The position numbers and the translations under genes were made by a program. A stretch of 64,000 nt of DNA from Sphingobacterium sp. SGR-19 (GTDB lineage: Bacteria > Bacteroidota > Bacteroidia > Sphingobacteriales > Sphingobacteriaceae): NCBI RefSeq assembly GCF_011043555.1, contig NZ_JAAKGS010000012.1:51238-115237 (forward strand), in the 5' to 3' direction. Position 1 is the first letter of the stretch. Every line of letters begins with the position of its first letter. Below are positions 46,541 through 54,358 of the stretch, piece after piece. The notes under the pieces are model-generated. The model was not told the DNA's origin. It ran no database searches and saw only the letters and a program-made list of their open reading frames with translations.

Positions 46541-48442
46541 TTATAACGTCGGAATAACCGGTTTGATGCTGCCATCTTCGTTAAATTCCATTTTATCGAT
46601 ACACACCTCGCGGTGATAACCGGCTGCATCGCCCATTTTGATGCCGTTCGGACGACTGAAACGGTGGTAAACAATATACCACTCGTCTTCGCCCGGAATC
46701 TGCAAAACAGCATTATGGCCTGGGCCATAAATACCCAATTCCGGGTTTTTAGTCAGAATCAGGTTGTTTTCAGGAATCTCAATAGGGCCGGTAGGCGATT
46801 TGGATGTGCCGTATCGCACACGGTAATTTTCGCTGCGCGTATCGTCTTCTGACCATAAGAAATAGTACGTTCCTTTACGATAAAATATATAGAAGCCCTC
46901 GCGGAAAGTTTCGTCGGGCGTAATGACTTTTGTGGTATTTTCTTTAAGGGAAACCATATCATCATTCAATTCCGCAACTGCTCCGTAGCCATTCCCCCAA
47001 TAGAGATAATACTTTCCACTTACCGGATCTTGAAAAACATCCGGGTCAATTTCCTGACCACCATGTACGCCCTCCGGCTTTGTCGATACAAGCGGTTTTC
47101 CAGAATCGGTAAATGGTCCGGCGGGGTGATCGGCTACGGCAACACCGATTTTTTGTGCTGCGGTAAAATAATAATAGTATTTGTATCTGTTTTTACCGAT
47201 TTTCTTCTCGATGATGGCAGGAGCCCACGCATTGCGGTTGCCCCACGGTACTTGGGTTTTGAGATCTAGTATGGTTCCTTCTTCTTGCCAGTCTTTCAGA
47301 TTATCGGAGGAAAATACTTTGAAATAATCGCCTGACCATCCGGTATACCCATCACTGGTGGGGTAGAGGTAATATTTGCCCGTTTTTTCAGCGTACAGGA
47401 TTTCAGGATCAGCATGATAGCCCTCTAATACGGGGTTGTTTTGTTGCACCGCCTGAAAGTTCGCCGGTTTACCGTAGGTCGCCAACAGGTGCTGGTATTC
47501 TTTCCGGGTTATAGGGATCACGCTTCCGTGTCGTGGATGAAAATCCATACTAATCTGTTGGTCGATGACGTGGAATTCATCCAGATCATAGCTTTCGCAG
47601 AATTGATACGTACCTTTCATATAGACATCATACATCAGAATATATTTATCGCTATTCGTCAGTTTGAAAATACTCGATCCTTCTACGGCCTCCGTCGTTT
47701 GTTGTTTATATCCCGGTTGCTCGATCCAAACGCCCGAAGTTAAGTCGTCTGTCATCGCCTTTTTTAGGCCATTGCCATGTCCTTCTGTTTTATAGAAAAG
47801 GTGGTAGATGCCATTTTTGTAAATAATATCCCCATCAATACAAGGCTTTTTGTCTTTCGGTATAAAAAGCGGTTTAGGTGCCTCTTCTAAATCTGTAAAA
47901 TCCGCGTTGGCATATGCATAGTAAATAATATCTGGACCATCGCCATGCTGCATAGACCAGTACACCATATATTTTTGTGCTTTTTCATCGAAAACGGTTT
48001 GGGGAGCCCAGACACGTTTCAGATTTTCCTGATTCGGATATTTTTGCTGTATATTGATGATATGCGATGTCCAATCTGTCAAGTTCTCCGATTTCAATAA
48101 AATCAGTGCCCGGTTGGAATCCCATCCTTTGGAAGAGGTCATATCCGTCAACACCATATAAAAAGCCTTGTTGTCGTGACGGCGGAGGATATGAGGATCT
48201 CGAACCCCTCCCGTAGAACTGATGTCTTTGGAATTCAATACAGGCTTATTTCTATTTAGCGCCGTATAATGGAAACCGTCGTTGCTAATGGCGTAATGTA
48301 CTTGCTCTTCTTCTACCGCATTTCCTGTAAAATAGGGGAAAAGGTAGCCTACAAAATCTTTTTCTACCGGGGTGCTGGGCTGTGCATGTGTCAAAAATGT
48401 ACTGCATAGGAATAAACAGCATGTAAGAAGTCTTTTATTCAT
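46541..48442 (-). CDS. Tandem GH43 protein, paralogue
   Basis: Secreted protein with a signal peptide ending near residue 20 (LTHAQPS) and two GH43 modules. Module 1 (about 25-330) has GVRDPHILRR, CIDGDIIYKNGIYHLFYK and AVEGSSIFKL. Module 2 (about 340-630) has HADPEILYAE, EIDPDVFQD and FREGFYIFY, so both sets of acidic residues appear present. The layout matches the gene at 36740-38701, but module 2 is clearly divergent, which suggests different linkage specificity. It is the first gene of the minus operon GH43-GH146-HTCS, opposite the GH105 operon across a 362-bp control region. Confidence 0.92.
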   Translation of the reverse strand: MNKRLLTCCLFLCSTFLTHAQPSTPVEKDFVGYLFPYFTGNAVEEEQVHYAISNDGFHYTALNRNKPVLNSKDISSTGGVRDPHILRRHDNKAFYMVLTDMTSSKGWDSNRALILLKSENLTDWTSHIINIQQKYPNQENLKRVWAPQTVFDEKAQKYMVYWSMQHGDGPDIIYYAYANADFTDLEEAPKPLFIPKDKKPCIDGDIIYKNGIYHLFYKTEGHGNGLKKAMTDDLTSGVWIEQPGYKQQTTEAVEGSSIFKLTNSDKYILMYDVYMKGTYQFCESYDLDEFHVIDQQISMDFHPRHGSVIPITRKEYQHLLATYGKPANFQAVQQNNPVLEGYHADPEILYAEKTGKYYLYPTSDGYTGWSGDYFKVFSSDNLKDWQEEGTILDLKTQVPWGNRNAWAPAIIEKKIGKNRYKYYYYFTAAQKIGVAVADHPAGPFTDSGKPLVSTKPEGVHGGQEIDPDVFQDPVSGKYYLYWGNGYGAVAELNDDMVSLKENTTKVITPDETFREGFYIFYRKGTYYFLWSEDDTRSENYRVRYGTSKSPTGPIEIPENNLILTKNPELGIYGPGHNAVLQIPGEDEWYIVYHRFSRPNGIKMGDAAGYHREVCIDKMEFNEDGSIKPVIPTL

Positions 48443-48598
48443 GGATGTCTAATAATATAATTTACAATCGAAATAAGGTTTGTTTTGACGCTAGCCGAGC
48501 CTGTACATATTTTATATCGTAGCTTAAAAATAAAAAATGTATCTGTTATTTTAAATGTTTTTTTTACATTTATTTTCAGAAACTCCTGCCTGCTCATG

Positions 48599-48606
48599 CA
48601 AAGCTA
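48599..48606 (-). promoter_or_regulatory. Candidate promoter for GH43-GH146-HTCS, -7 box TAGCTTTG
   Basis: Exact TAnnTTTG match on the minus strand, about 157 bases before the GH43 start. It overlaps one GCTAGCC copy. The -33 element is unclear. Confidence 0.38.
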
Positions 48607-48745
48607 GCCAGTAAATGTGTGTGCAGTACGGGTTTTTTGGGTCAAAGACGTTTAATTATGGTTCAAAAGACAGAGGTTTACCGTTGTGAACCGAATTTAG
48701 GAGGTAAATAGTTTTTATTTGAACATGGCTTTGATGGGCGATAGA

Positions 48746-48753
48746 TACCTTTG
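48746..48753 (+). promoter_or_regulatory. Probable promoter for GH105-BNR-GH97, -7 box TACCTTTG
   Basis: Exact -7 match 52 bases before the GH105 ATG. A TTTG at 48718-48721 lies 24 bases upstream and could serve as the -33 element. Confidence 0.5.
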
Positions 48754-48804
48754 CTAAATACGGGTGTGCAAAAGTTTAATCTATAAATTTTAACCAAAGA
48801 AGAA

Positions 48805-49920
48805 ATGCGTGTAAACCTTATCATTTATTTTTTATTACTGTATTCCTCCGCTTCATTTAGTCAGCGGCTGAACAAGGAAGATGTGATGTTGAAGTTAAAC
48901 CGGGTCAATAGCTACTGGCAGGAGAATAACAAACCGACTGTTTGGTCCTTTTGGGATATCGCAGCATACCATACGGGAAATATGGAACTATATCAATTGA
49001 CCCAAAATGAAACATACCGGACTTATTCGGAAGCTTGGGCCGAACATAATGGCTGGAAGGGAGCAAAGTCTGATAACAAAGCTGAGTGGAAATATTCGTA
49101 TGGTGAAAAAGACGACTATGTTCTCTTTGGTGATTGGCAGATCTGTTTTCAGACGTATATCGATCTGTATCATTTAGATCCACAACCACATAAGGTTGCT
49201 CGGGCTAAAGAGGTGATGGAGTATCAGATGAGTACTCCTAATAACGATTATTGGTGGTGGGCAGATGGTCTGTACATGGTCATGCCGGTGATGACGAAGC
49301 TGTACAAGTTGACCGGCAATGAACAATATCTCGACAAAATGTATGTCTATTTGCAATATGCAGATAGTATCATGTATGATGAAAAGGAGTCTTTGTATTA
49401 TCGGGATGCTAAATATGTCTACCCGAAGCATACATCTGAAAATGGAAAAAAAGACTTTTGGGCGCGTGGGGACGGATGGGTATTTGCGGGACTGGCGAAA
49501 GTGCTACAGGATTTGCCAAAGGATCATCGGCACTACGATTATTATGTACAGCGTTATCAGGATATGGCAAAGGCGATTGCTAAGTCTCAGCAGAAAGCAG
49601 GCTATTGGACACGTAGTATGTTGGATCCACAGCATGCGCCTGGACCCGAGGCTAGTGGAACGGCATTCTTTACGTATGGTTTCCTTTGGGGGATAAACAA
49701 TGGCTTTTTATCAGAAAAAGACTATCTCCGCACGGCACAATCAGGCTGGAAATTTTTGAGTGAAACAGCTCTGCAAGTTGATGGACGTGTGGGCTATGTA
49801 CAGCCTATCGGTGAAAAAGCGATACCGGGTCAGGTGGTCGATTCCAATTCGACGGCTAGTTTTGGTGTCGGCGCTTTTTTATTGGCAGGTTCAGAAATGT
49901 ATCGGTATTTAAACAAGTAA
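48805..49920 (+). CDS. GH105 unsaturated uronyl hydrolase
   Basis: Alpha/alpha-barrel enzyme that removes the 4,5-unsaturated uronic acid left by a polysaccharide lyase. A signal peptide ends near residue 19 (ASFSQRL). Landmarks are WSFWDIAAYHTGNMELYQ, WWWADGLYMVMPVMTKLY, DFWARGDGWVFAGLAKVL and EASGTAFFTYGFLWGINNG. The 371 residues match the family. The next gene, six bases away, encodes a BNR_4 propeller; if that is a lyase, the two form a lyase-hydrolase pair that trims uronic ends. Its presence implies uronic acid in the substrate. Confidence 0.94.
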   Translation: MRVNLIIYFLLLYSSASFSQRLNKEDVMLKLNRVNSYWQENNKPTVWSFWDIAAYHTGNMELYQLTQNETYRTYSEAWAEHNGWKGAKSDNKAEWKYSYGEKDDYVLFGDWQICFQTYIDLYHLDPQPHKVARAKEVMEYQMSTPNNDYWWWADGLYMVMPVMTKLYKLTGNEQYLDKMYVYLQYADSIMYDEKESLYYRDAKYVYPKHTSENGKKDFWARGDGWVFAGLAKVLQDLPKDHRHYDYYVQRYQDMAKAIAKSQQKAGYWTRSMLDPQHAPGPEASGTAFFTYGFLWGINNGFLSEKDYLRTAQSGWKFLSETALQVDGRVGYVQPIGEKAIPGQVVDSNSTASFGVGAFLLAGSEMYRYLNK

Positions 49921-49926
49921 GAGCAT

Positions 49927-51261
49927 ATGTATATAATCAGAAAAATATGGATCACATTGGTCGTAGGAATATTCTTTATGCCGATTGCTGTTCTGGCGCA
50001 GCCTCAAGGAGCCCGCGTGATGGACGTTGGTTTGGGTTGGGCTAAAAATACCGTGAACACCGCGGTATTTAGAAAAAACTCCTTGGTCAGCAATGACCAT
50101 GTTCAATTTATATCCTATTATGACGGAGAGGGCTTCCTGACGTTAGGAAAACGACGGTTGGATAGCGAGAGCTGGACGATAAAACAAACGCAGTATACCG
50201 GCCATGCGTCAGATGCGCACAACGTCATTAGCATGATGGTTGATGGTGATGGCTATTTGCATGTCGCTTGGGATCACCATAATGGACGTTTGCGATACGC
50301 GAAGAGTCTCGAGCCCGAGGGATTGCAGTTGGGAGAAGAAGAGGCTATGGTGGGATCGGAAGAAAGTCGGGTGACGTATCCCGAGTTTTTTGCGTTACCC
50401 AGTGGTGATCTTCTTTTTTTCTATCGGGATGGCGGCTCTGGAGCAGGCAACTTGATTATCAACAAATACGAATTCGCACAGAAAAAATGGACACGTCTGC
50501 ATACCAATTTGATCAGCGGAGAGCGACAACGGAATGCTTACTGGCAGGCTTATGTGGATCAAAAAGGAACGATTCATGTTTCTTGGGTATGGCGAGAGTC
50601 GCCCGATGTGGCGAGCAATCATGATATGGCGTATGCTTGTTCCAAAGACGGTGGATGGACGTGGCAAAGGACGGATGGTACACCGTATAGTTTGCCCATT
50701 ACGGCAGAGCATGCAGAGTATGCAGCATGGATACCCCAACAAAGTGAATTGATCAACCAAACGGCAATGACGGCGGATGAAGACGGAAATCCGTTTATTG
50801 CGACCTATTGGCGATCCGCGGATTCCCAGATTCCACAATATAAAATCATCTATTTGGCGGACGGCAAATGGCAGGTAAAGTCATTGGATTTTCGGAAAAC
50901 CGCTTTCTCTTTAAGCGGACACGGGACCAAAGAAATTCCGATTTCAAGGCCTCAGCTGTTAGTTACGGAGACAAGAAATAAAACATCACTTCTATTGCTC
51001 TTTCGGGATCAGGAGCGCGGTAACAAGGCTTCGGTGTTGAAATTGAATGATGTCCGCGACGATAATTTCGAAATAAGAGACCTGTCATCCGGTTCGTTGG
51101 GGGCTTGGGAGCCGACATATGATACCGAACTATGGCGAAATAAGAAACAATTAGCTTTGTACGTACAGCAGACGGATCAAAAAGATGGAGAGGGGCTGCT
51201 TGATGCCGAGCCGACAACAGTACATATTATCGAATGGCACCCCAACTTCCGAAATAAATAG
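49927..51261 (+). CDS. BNR_4 seven-bladed propeller, candidate lyase or rhamnosidase
   Basis: Signal peptide ending near residue 24 (AVLAQPQG), then a propeller of about 415 residues. The segment DAHNVISMMVDGDGYLHVAW followed by DHHNGRLRYAKS is characteristic of BNR_4 enzymes of the PL24/25/27 and GH145 group, in which His residues act on glucuronate or rhamnose-glucuronate bonds. QRNAYWQAYVDQKGTIHVSW and INQTAMTADEDGNPFIATYW are further blade motifs. Placed between GH105 and GH97, a lyase releasing unsaturated glucuronate ends is the simplest reading; direct rhamnosidase activity is the alternative. It is shorter than, and diverged from, the BNR protein at 34882. Confidence 0.86.
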   Translation: MYIIRKIWITLVVGIFFMPIAVLAQPQGARVMDVGLGWAKNTVNTAVFRKNSLVSNDHVQFISYYDGEGFLTLGKRRLDSESWTIKQTQYTGHASDAHNVISMMVDGDGYLHVAWDHHNGRLRYAKSLEPEGLQLGEEEAMVGSEESRVTYPEFFALPSGDLLFFYRDGGSGAGNLIINKYEFAQKKWTRLHTNLISGERQRNAYWQAYVDQKGTIHVSWVWRESPDVASNHDMAYACSKDGGWTWQRTDGTPYSLPITAEHAEYAAWIPQQSELINQTAMTADEDGNPFIATYWRSADSQIPQYKIIYLADGKWQVKSLDFRKTAFSLSGHGTKEIPISRPQLLVTETRNKTSLLLLFRDQERGNKASVLKLNDVRDDNFEIRDLSSGSLGAWEPTYDTELWRNKKQLALYVQQTDQKDGEGLLDAEPTTVHIIEWHPNFRNK

Positions 51262-51289
51262 GCTGTTTATCCTAAAAAACTATTTCTAT

Positions 51290-53242
51290 ATGAACTTGAA
51301 ATTTATGTATGGCGCGTTATGCGTATTCTTTCTATCAACTGCGCAAGCGCAGGAAATGAAGATACTTAGTCCGGATGGCCAGCTTTCGGTACAATTGGAA
51401 GCAGACCAGGGGCGGTTATATTATTCCGTTATGTTGGATGGGCAGGAAATGCTCGAAAAATCACCATTGGGTCTGCGGACGCATTTAGGGGATCTTTCTA
51501 GCGGACTACGCTTGGTTGACCGGCAGGCCCGCCAAATAGACGAACGTTACGAAGAACCGAAGATTAAAAAGAGAGCGGTACATTATCAGGCAAATGAGCA
51601 TAGCTTTACATTCGAGAATAATGATAAGCTAAAACTGGAAGTTATTTTTCAGGTCAGTAACAACAACGTAGCGTTTCGTTATGGTATACCACAAACGGGG
51701 GAACCCGCAAATGCGATTATCCATAGGGAGCTAAGTGGTTTTGATTTTCCGGATATTACGACGACATTTTTAACACCACAGGCCACGCCGATGATCGGTT
51801 GGATGAAAACCAAACCCAGTTATGAAGAGGAATATGTACCGGATGAGCCTATGGGCACACCTTCTAAATATGGTATAGGATATACCTTCCCGGCATTATT
51901 TCATGTAGGCGACCGCGGATGGGTATTGGTGTCGGAAACTGGTGTGGGTAGCCTTTATTGTGGGGCGAAATTGAGCGAAGGTACAGCAGATGGGCTTTAC
52001 CAGATTTCTTTTCCGGAAGAAGGAGAAAATAATGGATTGGGAAGTACACAGCCTGCATTGAATTTGCCGGGCTACACACCTTGGCGTACATTGACGGTTG
52101 GAAAAGATCTAAAACCGATTGTCGAAACGACTATCGCTTTTGACGTAGTAAAACCATTATACGATCCTTCTCAGAATTATCAATTCGGACGTTCAACATG
52201 GAGCTGGCTAGAGTGGCAGGATGGCAGTATCAATTTCGAGGATCAGAAAAAATTTATCGATCTCTCTGCCAATATGGGCTGGGAATTTGCGTTGATCGAC
52301 AACTGGTGGGATACCAAAATTGGTCACGACAAAGTGGAGGAATTAGTCGCTTATGGAAAAGAAAAAAATGTAGGGATCTGTCTGTGGTATAATTCCAATG
52401 GTTTTTGGAATGATGCACCGCAAGGGCCTAAAAATCGGATGAATACCTCGGTAGCACGGAAGAAGGAGATGGCTTGGATGCAACGCATAGGCGTTAAAGG
52501 AATCAAGGTAGATTTCTTTGGTGGCGATAAGCAGGAAACCTTGCAGCTTTACGAGGACATTCTTTCGGATGCGAATGATCATGGTTTAGTCGTTATTTTT
52601 CACGGTTGCACGTTACCTCGGGGATGGGAACGGATGTATCCAAATTTTGTGGGAAGTGAAGCGGTGCTCGCATCCGAAAACTTGATTTTTACACAACACG
52701 CGAATGATACGGAAGCTTATAATGCAACGTTACACCCTTTTATTCGGAATGCAGTCGGATCGATGGATTTCGGCCCTGTATTATTAAACAAACGACATAA
52801 TAGGGAAAACAATGGTGGAACAACCCGTAAAACGAGTGAGATTTTTCAACTGGCGACAGCTGTTTTATTTCAGACGCCGGTACAAAACTTTGGTATTACA
52901 CCAAATAATCTAAAAGAATACCCTGATTTCATTATTGATTTTATGAAGGATGTGCCTACAGTCTGGGATGAGACCGTGTTTATCGACGGCTATCCGGGCA
53001 AGTACGTTGTTTTGGCACGTCGACATGGCGATACCTGGTACGTCGTCGGAATCAATGCTGAAACGGAAGTTAAAAATTTATCCGTTTCTTTACCTATGCT
53101 TTCCAACGGACCAGCCGTATTGTATTCGGATGATCATAAATTGAACCCGAAACAAAGCCAAATCAAGGTAGCAAAAGACAAACAGGTTAAACTGACTTTG
53201 CAGCCCAATGGTGCCGCTATTATTGTTGGAAAATCACATTAA
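51290..53242 (+). CDS. GH97 glycosidase, predicted retaining alpha-galactosidase
   Basis: Secreted TIM-barrel enzyme between two beta domains. The ATG at 51290 (MNLKFMYGALCVFFLS, signal peptide) is preferred over an upstream TTG-type start at 51185 inside the preceding gene. Landmarks are GRSTWSWLEW, WEFALIDNWWD and GVKGIKVDFFGGDKQ. D408 in KVDFF and E463 in LASENL are 55 residues apart, the same spacing as nucleophile Asp415 and acid/base Glu470 recalled for the retaining alpha-galactosidase BtGH97b, and unlike inverting SusB-type alpha-glucosidases. The 650 residues fit. Alpha-galactosyl caps occur on some arabinogalactans. Its last nine bases overlap the convergent DUF6266 gene. Confidence 0.9.
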   Translation: MNLKFMYGALCVFFLSTAQAQEMKILSPDGQLSVQLEADQGRLYYSVMLDGQEMLEKSPLGLRTHLGDLSSGLRLVDRQARQIDERYEEPKIKKRAVHYQANEHSFTFENNDKLKLEVIFQVSNNNVAFRYGIPQTGEPANAIIHRELSGFDFPDITTTFLTPQATPMIGWMKTKPSYEEEYVPDEPMGTPSKYGIGYTFPALFHVGDRGWVLVSETGVGSLYCGAKLSEGTADGLYQISFPEEGENNGLGSTQPALNLPGYTPWRTLTVGKDLKPIVETTIAFDVVKPLYDPSQNYQFGRSTWSWLEWQDGSINFEDQKKFIDLSANMGWEFALIDNWWDTKIGHDKVEELVAYGKEKNVGICLWYNSNGFWNDAPQGPKNRMNTSVARKKEMAWMQRIGVKGIKVDFFGGDKQETLQLYEDILSDANDHGLVVIFHGCTLPRGWERMYPNFVGSEAVLASENLIFTQHANDTEAYNATLHPFIRNAVGSMDFGPVLLNKRHNRENNGGTTRKTSEIFQLATAVLFQTPVQNFGITPNNLKEYPDFIIDFMKDVPTVWDETVFIDGYPGKYVVLARRHGDTWYVVGINAETEVKNLSVSLPMLSNGPAVLYSDDHKLNPKQSQIKVAKDKQVKLTLQPNGAAIIVGKSH

Positions 53243-53908
53243 CGAGATAGACTCATTTACAATTTTACCTAAATACACGCTATCAGTACTAATGTTACTA
53301 CCTTCGGAAGCAAGAAATGCTAAGTAACCGTGATAGACGGTGCCCCTAGGAACCTTTTCTATAGAAATAATCTGTTCACAATCTTCTAGATAACTATCTT
53401 GCAAAACGCCTACTGTATTTACAGGCTCGACGCCATTATCCGGGTAGAGCAGTGCTATGCACCGAAACATTTTGTCGCCATGCTTTTGTCTGAAGGCAGC
53501 ATCCACTTGCCAACGTATAATAACTTGCCCATCCTTTTGGTCAATCCCAACGTTGGAAACCGGAGAGGGCAGTCCGCGGCTGATAGCAAACTTTTCGTAA
53601 TCCAGACGGTAACGTTCATCTTCAAAAATAACACTTTCCTTTAGATTATAAGACATCGCAGAGTTGTGTCCCGTTCGGTTTGGAGCATATTGCATAAATC
53701 CCAAACGAACAAAACGAACGATGGGTGATAGGCACTCTTGCATAAAGGCAAACTTGCTCTGGTTCTTTCGCTGTCCCGGTGTGGGCTTTCGATTTTTCTT
53801 TATTCGGGGAAGACTTCTTACATAATAAATGTCTTTCCATTTGCAAAAAACAGACGGACCTACTTTGCCCGAAACAGTACCGTTAATACCATTCTTAACT
53901 CTTGCCAT
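53234..53908 (-). CDS. DUF6266 family protein
   Basis: A 224-residue protein beginning MARVKNGINGTVSGKVGPSV, the Gly-rich N-terminus typical of DUF6266, a family common in Sphingobacteriaceae and of unknown function. A basic segment RIKKNRKPTPGQRKNQSKF and an aromatic/helical segment (FMQECLSPIVRFVRLGFMQY) follow. A Fn3-like beta part comes next (GQVIIRWQVD, YHGYLAFLASEGSNISTD). There is no signal peptide. Its 3' end overlaps that of GH97 by nine bases. The upstream region holds nested inverted repeats and an 11-bp repeat array. Nothing links it to the PUL other than position. Confidence 0.82.
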   Translation of the reverse strand: MARVKNGINGTVSGKVGPSVFCKWKDIYYVRSLPRIKKNRKPTPGQRKNQSKFAFMQECLSPIVRFVRLGFMQYAPNRTGHNSAMSYNLKESVIFEDERYRLDYEKFAISRGLPSPVSNVGIDQKDGQVIIRWQVDAAFRQKHGDKMFRCIALLYPDNGVEPVNTVGVLQDSYLEDCEQIISIEKVPRGTVYHGYLAFLASEGSNISTDSVYLGKIVNESISLM

Positions 53909-53933
53909 GATCTAGTGAATTATAATTATGCAG

Positions 53934-53995
53934 TTAAGATAGAGAATAATCAGGTATATTCCAAATACTAAAGTAATAGTTACTTTATATCTTAA
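53934..53995. repeat. Nested inverted repeats upstream of DUF6266
   Basis: Outer arms TTAAGATA (53934-53941) and TATCTTAA (53988-53995) enclose a perfect inner hairpin TAAAGTAA-tag-TTACTTTA (53969-53987) that touches the right outer arm. It could be a dyad operator or a leader structure for the minus-strand gene 26 bp away. Confidence 0.5.
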
Positions 53996-54035
53996 ACATA
54001 CATAATAAGAAATTCAATCGTATCTTTTTCGACCT

Positions 54036-54090
54036 TATCCGAAGAATATCCGAACAAAGTCCGAATGATATCCCTATAAGATCCTATTTA
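54036..54090. repeat. Degenerate 11-bp tandem repeat array (consensus TATCCGAAnAA)
   Basis: Five consecutive units start at 54036, 54047, 54058, 54069 and 54080. The first two are TATCCGAAGAA and TATCCGAACAA; later units keep TCC and the A-rich end but drift. A period of about one helical turn puts every copy on the same DNA face, as for cooperative protein binding. Confidence 0.6.
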
Positions 54091-54358
54091 TTCATTACTT
54101 AAAAGATCAGTTAAATTGAGGCGTGATACAAGTATACTATCGAACAACAGGGATTTTTTTAACTACAATCTATATCGTAATTAAACTACAAAAAGGACAC
54201 GCTTAAAAGCGTTTAAATCCATAATATCATAAATTTTTGAGTATAAGGTTCTCTCATGTGTGTCGAGTGGACGCTACAAGAATGTATTTCGATAGTATAC
54301 CAATCCATTGAAAGCACTAATTTAGGGTTTTACTAATTTAAAAATTCAACTATATATT

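Larger units (their letters stand above)
48443..48804. other. 362-bp divergent control region within the PUL
   Basis: No gene seen. It contains candidate promoters for both flanking operons, an AT-rich inverted repeat AAATGT/ACATTT (48553-48558 and 48566-48571), and two copies of GCTAGCC (48490-48496 and 48603-48609). It is a likely place for HTCS binding. Confidence 0.5.
53909..54358. other. 450-bp divergent gap between DUF6266 and aquaporin genes
   Basis: No gene found. It holds nested inverted repeats at 53934-53995 and a degenerate 11-bp tandem array at 54036-54090. No exact TAnnTTTG box on either strand was found, so the promoters of both flanking genes are unidentified. Confidence 0.55.

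Noticed and set aside
54036..54090. 11-bp repeats as a CRISPR array
   Set aside because: Units are directly adjacent without spacers, degenerate and far too short; no cas genes.
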